In this document: positions 1-8,733 of the stretch, piece after piece
Layout: every line of letters begins with the position of its first letter
Numbering within the stretch: position 1 is the first letter of the stretch
Assembly (NCBI RefSeq): GCF_018215265.2
Contig: NZ_CP136562.1
Span: forward strand, 3,534,001 to 3,598,000
Source: Paenarthrobacter sp. GOM3
GTDB taxonomy: Bacteria; Actinomycetota; Actinomycetes; Actinomycetales; Micrococcaceae
DNA: 64,000 nucleotides
Direction: 5' to 3'
Position numbers and translations under genes: made by a program
Notes under the pieces: generated by a model
Databases searched by the model: none
Told to the model about the DNA's origin: nothing
What the model saw: the letters and a program-made list of their open reading frames with translations, nothing else

Positions 1-895
<895 letters not shown>

Positions 896-997
896 TCACT
901 GCGGAGTTAACACAACCGTAGAAAATCGTTGGGAAATCAAGGGGGTGGCAGACTACAAAGAACTCACAATGTGAGTAGGATCACGCCAGGTTGCCCG

Positions 998-1531
998 CTA
1001 CCGCTTGCGGCCGAATTTGGGCAGGTTGGGAAGGTTCGGGAGATTGGCGAGGAGGTCGGCGGCCTTCGTGGCAGCCCGCCCCACGGTACGGCCAATCTGC
1101 TGGGGAACTGTGTCATCGGACGTCAGGTCCAAGGAAACCGGAGTCCCACTTGCATGGACTTTGACAGCCTGGCCCACTGCGTCCGCGCGGGTGGGCGCAA
1201 CCTCAGGCGCCGTGCTCGGCGCAGCGGCAGCCACCTCGCTGGAAGGCACGACGGCGGCGGGTGCCGCGGGTCCGACGTCGAACGTTTCAAGCCAACTCAC
1301 CACACCGGCGAGCGGCTTGGGATTCAGTGCGTAAAAACGCTTCTGGCCCTGCGCGCGCATGCTGACGAGGTCCGCCTCGCGGAGCACTTTCAAATGCTTG
1401 GAGATTGTGGGCTGGCTTGCAGCCAGTTCTTCCACCAGTTCGCCTACAGCTTTATCCCCAGAGCGGAGGGAGACCAGAATGTCGCGCCTGGTTGCCTCAG
1501 CTATGACGGCAAATACGTCGTCAGTCACCAT
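998..1531 (-). CDS. ArsR-family winged-helix regulator with long Ala/Pro-rich tail
   Basis: DNA-binding transcription regulator of 177 residues. The N-terminal ~80 residues are an ArsR/SmtB-type winged helix (VFAVIAEATRRDILVSLR; recognition helix around SQPTISKHLKVLREADLV; wing at RFYALNP). No paired Cys or His metal site is visible, so a metal-sensing role is not supported. The rest is Ala/Pro/Val-rich and ends in a basic segment with the repeated LPN triplet (LPNLPNLPKFGRKR). The ATG at 1531 lies only one base after a GGGAGG box; the next codon is GTG (1528), which has better spacing and may be the true start. It is separate from gdhA (different promoter spacer, same strand). Targets are unknown. 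Confidence 0.8.
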   Translation of the reverse strand: MVTDDVFAVIAEATRRDILVSLRSGDKAVGELVEELAASQPTISKHLKVLREADLVSMRAQGQKRFYALNPKPLAGVVSWLETFDVGPAAPAAVVPSSEVAAAAPSTAPEVAPTRADAVGQAVKVHASGTPVSLDLTSDDTVPQQIGRTVGRAATKAADLLANLPNLPNLPKFGRKR

Positions 1532-1622
1532 GCCTCCCACCCTAGCGACATATACGCCAAATGGCATCCCTATTTCGTTGTGATGCGGGCTGCACACACG
1601 AGGTCGCGCGGGCGACGCCCAC

Positions 1623-2849
1623 TCAATCGAACCAGGGATCCAGGCCGTACAACGGGAAGATCTCCTTGCGGGTGGCGATGACCGTCCGATCAACCTCATC
1701 GGCGGGATCGTAGCCAACCTCCCACGAGCGCCACCACACATCCACGTCGTCGCCCATTTTCTCCGGCGCCCACACCCCATACGTTTCCTTCACGTACGTC
1801 CGCCACGCTTCCGGGACGGGCGTGCTCAGCGGGACCGGCCGTTGGGTCACCATGCCGATCAGGTGGCTCCAGGCCCTGGGCACCACGCCCGTGACGTCGT
1901 AGCCGCCTCCCCCGGTGGCGATCCAGCGGTTGTCGCAGTAGCGGGCGGCGAGGCTACCGACGGCGGATGCCGCCTCGCGCTGTCCGTCGACGCTGAGGTT
2001 GAGGTGCGTCAGGGGGTCGTCCCTGTGCGAATCGCAGCCGTGCTGGCTCACGATCACTTCGGGTTGGAACGCCCCCACCAATTGGGGCACCACCGCGTGG
2101 AACGCCCGCAACCAGGCAGCGTCACCGGTGAACGTGGGGAGGGCAACATTGACCGCCGTTCCGGGTGCGTCCGGGCCGCCGGTCTCGTTGGCGAAACCGG
2201 TTCCGGGGAAAAGTGTCAGGCCCGTTTCGTGCAGTGAAATGGTCATGACGCGGGGATCGTTCCAGAAGATACTCTGCGTCCCGTCGCCGTGATGCGCGTC
2301 CACGTCGATGCTGACGATCCGCTGCACCCCGCCGTCGAGCAGTCTTTGGATGGCCATTGCGACGTCGTTGTAGACACAGAACCCGCTGGCCCGCTCCCGG
2401 GCCGCGTGGTGCATGCCGCCGCTGAAGTTCACGGCCCGTACGGCGCGGCCGGTCAGGATGGTGTCCGCCGCCAGCAAGGAACCCCCTGCCAGGCGTGCGC
2501 TGGCTTCATGCATACCGGCAAACGCGGGATCATCCTCGGTGCCAAGGCCGCGGCTTTCCTCGGGGCGGGTGGGGTCGGCGCTGACGCGGCGGACAGCGTC
2601 CACATACTCGCGGCTGTGAATGGTGTAAAGCTCGACGTCGGTGGCCACCTCAGGTGCCTCCACGGCCACGTGCTGGTGGTCGAAGAGCCCCAGGGAGCCC
2701 GCGAGCCGCGCCGTAAGTTCGAGTCGTTGCGGGGCCATGGGGTGGCCGGGGCCGAAGTTGTACGCAGTCATGGCTGGGTCCCACACCACCGTCGTTGGCA
2801 GTGCGGAGCGCGTAATGCTGGAAGCAGTTGTCCCAAGCCTGGAGTTCAT
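1623..2849 (-). CDS. acuC: AcuC-type histone deacetylase family protein
   Basis: Zn-dependent deacetylase of the arginase/HDAC fold. In Bacillus AcuC deacetylates, and so activates, acetyl-CoA synthetase; an acs gene lies 27 kb away in this window (30055), so the same substrate is possible but unproven. Visible motifs: the family entry motif NFGPGHPMAP (31-40), the active-site His pair in GGMHHAARERASGFCVYND (144-162) and the metal-binding DVDAHHGDG (182-190). The family is about 380-400 residues; 408 here includes an N-terminal extension of about 18 residues. No strong ribosome site precedes the ATG at 2849, so an internal start is possible. Divergent from ktrB, with a 103-bp spacer. Confidence 0.9.
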   Translation of the reverse strand: MNSRLGTTASSITRSALPTTVVWDPAMTAYNFGPGHPMAPQRLELTARLAGSLGLFDHQHVAVEAPEVATDVELYTIHSREYVDAVRRVSADPTRPEESRGLGTEDDPAFAGMHEASARLAGGSLLAADTILTGRAVRAVNFSGGMHHAARERASGFCVYNDVAMAIQRLLDGGVQRIVSIDVDAHHGDGTQSIFWNDPRVMTISLHETGLTLFPGTGFANETGGPDAPGTAVNVALPTFTGDAAWLRAFHAVVPQLVGAFQPEVIVSQHGCDSHRDDPLTHLNLSVDGQREAASAVGSLAARYCDNRWIATGGGGYDVTGVVPRAWSHLIGMVTQRPVPLSTPVPEAWRTYVKETYGVWAPEKMGDDVDVWWRSWEVGYDPADEVDRTVIATRKEIFPLYGLDPWFD

Positions 2850-2952
2850 CCAGAACAGGCTACCTGAGGCTGGCGGGGGCCAACGCCCGGTTACGCCGCA
2901 GGAATAGTGGTTTACTACTCAGGAAAGCTTGTTTCAACCGAGGAAGAGCGCC

Positions 2953-4386
2953 ATGTCTCAAAGCCAGTCGCGGTCCACCAGCCCGACCAACTGGCAACCC
3001 AACCAGCCGGAGCGGGAAGGCCTGTGGATCTTTACACGGGTGCGCGACTTCATCGACAACATTGCCAACACCTCACCGGCCCGCCTGGCACTGACCGTCT
3101 TCGCAGTGGTGATCCTGGTCTTCACGGGTTTGCTGTCCCTGCCCGCCGCTTCGTCTGCCGGTACCGTCACACCTTTGCACCAAGCCATGTTCACTGCGGT
3201 GTCCAGCGTCTGCGTCACCGGGCTGACCGTGGTTTCCACGGCAACCCACTGGACGTTCTTCGGTCAGCTGGTCATCCTGGTTGGCATCTTCGTTGGCGGT
3301 TTGGGCACCCTGACACTCGCCTCGCTCCTGGCCCTGATGGTCAGCAAGCGGCTGGGCGTGCGCGGCAAACTGATCGCGCAGGAAGCCATGAACAACGCGG
3401 GCCGCCTCGGTGAAGTGGGTACCCTCCTGCGGATCGTCATAGTCACCTCCGTGGTCATTGAGGGAGCCCTGGCGTTGGCATTGATTCCGCGCTTCATCGT
3501 GCTTGGCGAAGACTTCTGGCAGGCCGTCTGGCACGGCGTCTTCTATTCGATCTCATCCTTCAACAACGCCGGCTTCACGCCCCACTCCGACGGTATCGTC
3601 CCCTACGAAACCGACCTCTGGATCCTCATACCCCTCATGCTGGGCGTGTTCCTGGGCAGCCTTGGCTTCCCCGTGGTGATGGTTTTGCAGCAGAACGGGC
3701 TCAACTGGAAGAAATGGAACCTCCACACCAAGCTCACCATCCAGGTCTCGTTCATACTGCTGGCGGCCGGGACCGTTCTGTGGGGGCTCATGGAGTGGGA
3801 CAACGTGCGGACCATTGCCCACATGAACCTTGGTGACAAGATCACCCATTCGCTGTTTGCCTCCGTCATGACCCGTTCGGGCGGCTTTAGCCTGGTGGAC
3901 CAAAACCACATGGAATCCACCACCATGCTGCTCACCGATGCCCTCATGTTCGCCGGCGGCGGCTCAGCTTCCACGGCGGGCGGCATCAAGGTGACCACCA
4001 TCGCCGTCATGTTCCTCGCCATCATGGCCGAAGCCCGTGGCGACGCCGACGTGAAGGTCTACGGCCGCACCATTCCCCAAGGAACCATGCGGGTGGCCAT
4101 CTCCGTGATCGTCGCTGGCGCCACCCTGGTATCCGTGGCAGCATTTCTGTTGCTCTCCATCAGCGGAGCATCGCTGGACAGGGTGCTCTTCGAATCCATC
4201 TCTGCCTTTGCCACCGTGGGACTAAGCACCAACCTCAGCGCCGAGCTGCCGCCGTCGGGCGTTTACGTCCTCACAGCGCTCATGTTCGCCGGACGCGTCG
4301 GCACCGTGACCCTTGCTGCCGGGCTCGCCTTGCGCCAGCGCAGCCAGTTGTTCCACTACCCGGAAGAGAGGCCAATCATTGGCTAG
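2953..4386 (+). CDS. ktrB: TrkH/KtrB-family potassium transporter, membrane subunit
   Basis: Ion-translocating subunit of a Ktr-type K+ uptake system. The 477-residue protein has the repeated membrane-pore-membrane pattern of the TrkH/KtrB superfamily. Filter-like Gly segments are visible: SSVCVTGLT, SSFNNAGFTPH, TRSGGFSLVDQ and SAFATVGLSTN, the four P-loops expected. The third is followed by the Gly/Ser-rich loop GGGSASTAGGIK, typical of KtrB. The ATG at 2953 is preceded by GAGGAAG with seven bases of spacing, so it is preferred over the upstream in-frame ATG at 2929. The next gene starts inside the last codons, giving a two-gene operon with ktrA. Confidence 0.93.
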   Translation: MSQSQSRSTSPTNWQPNQPEREGLWIFTRVRDFIDNIANTSPARLALTVFAVVILVFTGLLSLPAASSAGTVTPLHQAMFTAVSSVCVTGLTVVSTATHWTFFGQLVILVGIFVGGLGTLTLASLLALMVSKRLGVRGKLIAQEAMNNAGRLGEVGTLLRIVIVTSVVIEGALALALIPRFIVLGEDFWQAVWHGVFYSISSFNNAGFTPHSDGIVPYETDLWILIPLMLGVFLGSLGFPVVMVLQQNGLNWKKWNLHTKLTIQVSFILLAAGTVLWGLMEWDNVRTIAHMNLGDKITHSLFASVMTRSGGFSLVDQNHMESTTMLLTDALMFAGGGSASTAGGIKVTTIAVMFLAIMAEARGDADVKVYGRTIPQGTMRVAISVIVAGATLVSVAAFLLLSISGASLDRVLFESISAFATVGLSTNLSAELPPSGVYVLTALMFAGRVGTVTLAAGLALRQRSQLFHYPEERPIIG

Positions 4387-5065
4387 TACCACGGGGGCCG
4401 CCAACCGCCCCGCCCACAACGCCCCAGTGCTGGTCATCGGCCTGGGCCGGTTCGGCTCAGCGACGGCCGAGCAACTGGTCAAGCAGGGCCGCGAGGTCCT
4501 GGCGATCGAGCGCGACAGGACCCTCGTCCAGAAATGGGCACCGGTCCTGACTCACGTGGTCGAAGCCGACGCCACCAACATCGACGCCCTGCGCCAACTC
4601 GGCGCACAGGAGTTCAGCTCTGCCGTGGTGGGTGTGGGCACATCCATTGAGTCCTCGGTGTTGATCACCGTAAACCTGGTGGACCTTGGCATCCAGCATC
4701 TGTGGGTCAAGGCCATCACGCCCTCGCACGGCAAGATCCTGACGCGGATCGGCGCCAACCATGTGATCTACCCTGAGGCCGACGCCGGCGTCCGCGCCGC
4801 GCACCTGGTGTCCGGCCGCATGCTTGACTTCATCGAGTTCGACGACGACTACGCGATCGTCAAGATGTACCCGCCCAAGGAAACGGTGGGCTTCACCCTG
4901 GAAGAATCCAAGGTCCGCTCCAAGTACGGCGTGACCATTGTCGGCGTCAAAACCCCGGGCGAAGACTTCACCTATGCCCGGCCGGAAACCAAAGTGTCCG
5001 GCCACGACATGTTGATCGTGTCCGGACACGTGGACCTGCTGGAGCGCTTCGCCGCGCGGCCCTAG
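4379..5065 (+). CDS. ktrA: KtrA-type RCK regulatory subunit of K+ uptake
   Basis: Cytoplasmic gating subunit that binds nucleotides and controls KtrB. The protein has 228 residues: RCK_N Rossmann domain (VLVIGLGRFGSATAEQLVKQG, then the acidic IERD that ends strand 2) and an RCK_C domain (about 140-225, including KYGVTIVGVK). The length fits KtrA (about 220) and not the duplicated TrkA. No ATG fits; the TTG at 4379 overlaps the end of ktrB by 8 bases and has GAAGAGAGG seven bases upstream, implying translational coupling. It ends 2 bp before the stop of the convergent proC. No riboswitch-like leader was seen ahead of the operon. Confidence 0.92.
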   Translation: MASTTGAANRPAHNAPVLVIGLGRFGSATAEQLVKQGREVLAIERDRTLVQKWAPVLTHVVEADATNIDALRQLGAQEFSSAVVGVGTSIESSVLITVNLVDLGIQHLWVKAITPSHGKILTRIGANHVIYPEADAGVRAAHLVSGRMLDFIEFDDDYAIVKMYPPKETVGFTLEESKVRSKYGVTIVGVKTPGEDFTYARPETKVSGHDMLIVSGHVDLLERFAARP

Positions 5066-5067
5066 GG

Positions 5068-5898
5068 TCAGCCGAGCTGCTTGGTGATCTCCGCCGCCCG
5101 GGCGGCCGCGGCCCGGGCGCCGTCGGCGATGATCTTGGGGATACCGCCGTCGTCGAAAGCCATGATGGCCCGCTCGGTGGTGCCGTTGGGGCTGGTGACA
5201 GCAACCCGCAATTGCGTGGGGTCCGCGCCTGGCTCAGCCAGCATGAAGCCAGCGCCGGCCACGGTTTCGCGGGCCAGCATCACAGACAGCTCCCGGTCCA
5301 GGCCAAGCTCGACGCCGGCCGCAGCCATGGCCTCGGCAAGGTAGAACGCATAGGCCGGTCCGGAACCGCTGATGGCCGAGAGCGCGTCAACCTGCTCTTC
5401 GGGGATCTCCACCACCGTGCCGGCCCCGGCGAGGGCCTTCTTGGCCTGCTCCAGTTGCTCCGGGGTGCAGTGCGTCCCGGGCGAAACGGAGACGACGCCA
5501 CGGCCCAGCCGGGCCGGCGTGTTGGGCATGGTGCGGATGACCGGCTGCCCCTCAGGTAAAGCGGCTTCAAGTTGGGCGATGGAGACGGCAGCAGCGACGC
5601 TGACCACCAAGGTGTCCTTGGCCAGTGCTGGGCTGATCTCGCGGGCCAGATCCAGGATGCCAACGGGTTTGACGCCCAGGATGACCATTCCCGCGCCCTT
5701 GGTGGCCAGTTTGTTGTTATCCGGCTCTTCCTCGCCGGCGATGGCCATGACGCCATGGCGCTGGGCCAACTCGTCCGCCCGTTCCGCCCGGCGGACGGTG
5801 GCAACAATATCGGACGGGTCCGCCCCCGCGGCCAGCAGACCGCCCAGGATTGCCTCGTTCATGGATCCACAGCCAAGGAATGCGATTCGGTTGCTCAT
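5068..5898 (-). CDS. proC: Pyrroline-5-carboxylate reductase
   Basis: Last step of proline synthesis: NAD(P)H-dependent reduction of 1-pyrroline-5-carboxylate to L-proline, in the cytosol. The protein has 276 residues (family about 270). N-terminal dinucleotide site IAFLGCGSMNEAILGGLL; strand VVSVAAAVS; the conserved IRTMPNTPARLGRGV; C-terminal helical dimer domain with the P5CR signature SGSGPAYAFYLAEAMAAAGVELGL and TSPNGTTERAI. It is the last gene of the ppx / isomerase / proC set seen on the same strand in other actinobacteria, but a 306-bp spacer with a large hairpin separates it from the isomerase, so it may have its own promoter. Confidence 0.96.
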   Translation of the reverse strand: MSNRIAFLGCGSMNEAILGGLLAAGADPSDIVATVRRAERADELAQRHGVMAIAGEEEPDNNKLATKGAGMVILGVKPVGILDLAREISPALAKDTLVVSVAAAVSIAQLEAALPEGQPVIRTMPNTPARLGRGVVSVSPGTHCTPEQLEQAKKALAGAGTVVEIPEEQVDALSAISGSGPAYAFYLAEAMAAAGVELGLDRELSVMLARETVAGAGFMLAEPGADPTQLRVAVTSPNGTTERAIMAFDDGGIPKIIADGARAAAARAAEITKQLG

Positions 5899-6204
5899 GG
5901 CTCCATCATTGCAGTTGGCATCCGACGCGGTCTAACGGGTTCAGCATTCCCAGCTTGTTCCCAAGGTTATTGCAGGCAGCACTCATGCTCGGTGCCTAAC
6001 GTAGTTATTACCTCATTGAGGGTGCGAGTGATGAGGCGGGCATGGGGATGTCCGCCACAAGCACCGGTGGCCGGGCGGGTTTTCCCCCATTTCCCGATTC
6101 GGCCACCGGTGCTTTCGCTTTTAAGCAGCGAAATCCCGCCCTCGTCCGCCTCCTGGCCGTAGTACGGCGGGGCAGGCGAACAAGAACGGGAAAGCCCGAC
6201 GCCG
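5899..6204. other. 306-bp spacer between proC and the isomerase gene
   Basis: No coding sequence is supported here. The only clear structure is the large inverted repeat at 6059-6114. The remainder should contain the proC promoter (reading leftward), but no convincing -35/-10 pair was identified. Confidence 0.5.
6059..6114 (-). terminator. Perfect 14-bp inverted repeat, probable terminator of the isomerase operon
   Basis: The arm AAGCACCGGTGGCC (6059-6072) is matched exactly by its reverse complement at 6101-6114 around a 28-nt loop. It lies about 90 bp downstream of the isomerase stop. The T-run expected on the minus strand after the stem is poor (the sequence continues TTGTGGCG), so termination may need a factor. 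The loop itself contains complementary G-rich and C-rich runs. Confidence 0.5.
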
Positions 6205-7038
6205 TTACTGCTCGGAGCTGCGCACCAGCGGAACGCTGAGGTGCTGCCGGGCGAAACGCAGGGTTTCGGCCAGCATCTCCTCGCGCTCCCCCGCTACCTT
6301 TGCTTTGCGGGTGGAAATCTCTGCCACCACCACGCCGTCGAAACCGGTCGCAGCCAAGTGCTGCAGGGCATCGGCGCACTGTTGCGTTCCGGTACCGGGC
6401 ACCAGGTGTTCGTCCTTCCCGGAACCCGACCCGTCCGTCAAATGGACGTGCCGCAGCTTGCTTCCCAGCGCCTTGATGGCTTCCAAACTGTTGGCCCCGG
6501 CAGTGGCAGCATGCGAGAAGTCCCACGTGACGTCGTCGTAGTCCTGGCCCAACGGATCCCAGTGCGGGAGGTAGGCGACGGCCTCCCGACCCCGGACCCG
6601 CCACGGATACATGTTCTCAACGGCGATGCGCACCTGGTACGTGGCGGCCATCTCCCGAACGCCCTCCACGAAGTTCTCCGCGTAATTGGACTGCCAGCGG
6701 AATGGTGGGTGCACCACGACGGTGTCGCAGTCCACCTCTGCCGCCATCTGGCACGACTTCTCGATCTTGCTCCACGCCGTACCCCACACCTGTTGCGTCA
6801 ACAACAGGGTGGGCGCGTGGATGGAAACGATCTTTTGGTGATACCGGTGGCTCAGCTGGATCAGGGCATCAGGGTTTTGGCTCACCGCGTTGTTGGTGAC
6901 CATCACCTCCACGCCCTCGTACCCCAGGTCCTGGGCCACTGCGAAGGCGTCATGGACGCTCAGGGGGTAGACGGACGCGCTGGACAGCGCCACTGGGATC
7001 TGGCGGTCATTCACTTCAGGTTCGACGTCGTTACTCAT
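6205..7038 (-). CDS. Sugar phosphate isomerase/epimerase (xylose-isomerase-like TIM barrel)
   Basis: Probable metal-dependent isomerase or epimerase of the AP-endonuclease-2/xylose isomerase-like TIM-barrel superfamily, 277 residues; the exact substrate is unknown. Supporting motifs: barrel strand with YEGVEVMV (about 34-41), the metal-type sequence SIHAPTLLLT, VVHPPFRW, IAVENMYPW with a conserved Glu, and HLTDGSGSGKDEHLVPGTG, typical of family members that bind metal through His/Asp/Glu. The start lies 1 bp after the ppx stop, so it is co-transcribed and probably coupled with ppx. M. tuberculosis Rv0498 holds the same position next to ppx and proC. Confidence 0.82.
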   Translation of the reverse strand: MSNDVEPEVNDRQIPVALSSASVYPLSVHDAFAVAQDLGYEGVEVMVTNNAVSQNPDALIQLSHRYHQKIVSIHAPTLLLTQQVWGTAWSKIEKSCQMAAEVDCDTVVVHPPFRWQSNYAENFVEGVREMAATYQVRIAVENMYPWRVRGREAVAYLPHWDPLGQDYDDVTWDFSHAATAGANSLEAIKALGSKLRHVHLTDGSGSGKDEHLVPGTGTQQCADALQHLAATGFDGVVVAEISTRKAKVAGEREEMLAETLRFARQHLSVPLVRSSEQ

Positions 7039-7039
7039 C

Positions 7040-8155
7040 TCAGGAGGCCAGCCCGCCTGCCACAGGGGCTGGGATGGGTGATGGGGGTGGGGTGTTTACC
7101 GGGACCGGGAATTCCGTGACCGGGTTGGGCTCGTCAATGTCCGTGGTCTTGCCGCTTTCTTTGGACTTCTTCTTGGATTTGTCCTTCTTGCGCTTACCCA
7201 CGTGCGGCGCAGGATCCAGGGCGTCCTCGAACACCAGCTGGTCCAGGCGGCGAAGGATCAGGCCTTCGCGCAGCGCCCAAGGGCAGATCACCATGGTGGG
7301 GAACTCGAAGAGCTCCAGGGCAGCCTCGGCAACCAGGGCGCCAGCCAACAACTGGCGTGCGCGGGCGTCCGATACACCCGGAAGGTACAGCCTGTCCTCC
7401 ACCGTCATAGCCGAAATGCGCTGCGCCCACAGCCCCAGGTCGGCCGCATGCAGTTCGCGCTTCACATAAGGGCCGGCCGCGCTGGGCGCTGCCCCCGCGA
7501 TACGCGCCAGCGAACGGAACGTCTTGGATGTCCCAGCCACCAGGTTGGCCCGGCCGAGGTCGTCGAATTGACGGACCACCGGTTTCAACGTGGAACGGAT
7601 ATAGCGCCGCAACTCCTTGACACTCTTGGCCGTAGGGGGATCATCATGAAGCCAATCGCGGGTCAGGCGGCTGGCACCCAACGGGACAGACGTGGCGAAT
7701 TCCGGGAGCTCGTCCGTTCCATAGGCCATTTCAAACGAACCGCCACCGATGTCGAGATCGAGGATGGGGCCGGCGCCCCACCCGTACCAACGGCGAACGG
7801 CGAAGAACGTCATGGACGCTTCCTCGCTGCCTGTGAGTTCCTGGAGGGTCACCGTGGTCTCGTGCTTGACCCTTGCCAGGACCTCAGGACCGTTCGTGGC
7901 CTCGCGGATGGCGGAGGTACAGAAGGCCAGGAGGTCCTCGGCCTTATGAGTGGCAGCGAACTCCCAGGCCTCCAACACGAACTCAATGAGCTCGTGTTGT
8001 CCGGCATCGTTGATGTTCCCGTCGCCGTCGAGGTATTGCACCAATGACAGCGGGCGCTTATGGGAAGCGAAAGGTACCGGGCGCGCGCCGGGATGAGCAT
8101 CCACCAGCAGGAGATGGACGGTGTTGGACCCGATGTCGAGAACGCCAAGACGCAT
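7040..8155 (-). CDS. Ppx/GppA phosphatase family protein (exopolyphosphatase type)
   Basis: Member of the ASKHA-fold Ppx/GppA family, which hydrolyses terminal phosphate from polyphosphate and/or pppGpp. It has 371 residues, shorter than E. coli Ppx (about 510), as is usual for actinobacterial single-module enzymes. Phosphate-1 loop LDIGSNTVHLLLVD (6-19), the catalytic-Glu region CTSAIREATN (about 108-117) and phosphate-2 loop LDLDIGGGSFEMAYG are visible. After about residue 325 there is a Lys-rich stretch (KRKKDKSKKKSKESGK) and a Pro-rich tail that are not part of the catalytic fold. First gene of the ppx-isomerase pair. Whether it prefers polyP or pppGpp cannot be told from sequence. Confidence 0.9.
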   Translation of the reverse strand: MRLGVLDIGSNTVHLLLVDAHPGARPVPFASHKRPLSLVQYLDGDGNINDAGQHELIEFVLEAWEFAATHKAEDLLAFCTSAIREATNGPEVLARVKHETTVTLQELTGSEEASMTFFAVRRWYGWGAGPILDLDIGGGSFEMAYGTDELPEFATSVPLGASRLTRDWLHDDPPTAKSVKELRRYIRSTLKPVVRQFDDLGRANLVAGTSKTFRSLARIAGAAPSAAGPYVKRELHAADLGLWAQRISAMTVEDRLYLPGVSDARARQLLAGALVAEAALELFEFPTMVICPWALREGLILRRLDQLVFEDALDPAPHVGKRKKDKSKKKSKESGKTTDIDEPNPVTEFPVPVNTPPPSPIPAPVAGGLAS

Positions 8156-8232
8156 TCTGCCATTATTCCCCGATTCGAAGGCCGCAAAGCAACTTGTGGA
8201 CTTCGTTTCGCGTTCGGGGATCTGGTTGGCCG

Positions 8233-8667
8233 CTATTCGGTGGGCTCGCCGGCGTCATCCGCTCGCTTGAAGTCGCGGCGGATGTTCGCGATGCCCTCGG
8301 GATCGATTTCGAAGCCGAACTCGCTGCCCGGATTGATGACCATGCCCAGCTCATCACCAATGTTGCCGAGGATGGCCGAACCCATGGTTCCCAGGACGTG
8401 CGGGGCTGCTTCGAGGAAGCGTTCGTCGACGCGGCTGGGGTGGCTGAACACAGCCAGGACGGGCTGGCCGTCAGCGTTGGAAAGCACCAAAGGCTCAACC
8501 GAGGAATCAGGGCCGTCCACGGCTTCCGAGCTGACAAGGTAAACCTCGTTGTTCAGGAAAGCGAGGATGACGTCCACCGGGTTCGCGTCCGGTTGTTCGG
8601 CCAAGGCGAGCTTCGCCTCGAGGTCGTTCAAGGGTTCGTTGTCCGGGGAAACGGTCTGTTCAGTCAT
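8233..8667 (-). CDS. SseB-like protein
   Basis: Small soluble protein of 144 residues matching the pattern of the SseB N-terminal domain family: an early helix (NPVDVILAFLNNEVYLVS), a strand-rich centre (LVLSNADGQPVLAVFSHPSRVDE) and the ending GMVINPGSEFGFEIDPEGIANI, where the Gly-Phe and Ile-Asp-Pro elements are characteristic. No catalytic residues or membrane segments are present. The family has no firmly known function in actinobacteria. It lies 66 bp after topA's convergence point on the same strand and 77 bp before ppx, each side with its own spacer. Confidence 0.75.
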   Translation of the reverse strand: MTEQTVSPDNEPLNDLEAKLALAEQPDANPVDVILAFLNNEVYLVSSEAVDGPDSSVEPLVLSNADGQPVLAVFSHPSRVDERFLEAAPHVLGTMGSAILGNIGDELGMVINPGSEFGFEIDPEGIANIRRDFKRADDAGEPTE

Positions 8668-8733
8668 GGTTCTACTCGACCACGATGCAGGCCGGGACGC
8701 AATTCGCGCATGCTGTCCCGGCCGGCACCGTTG

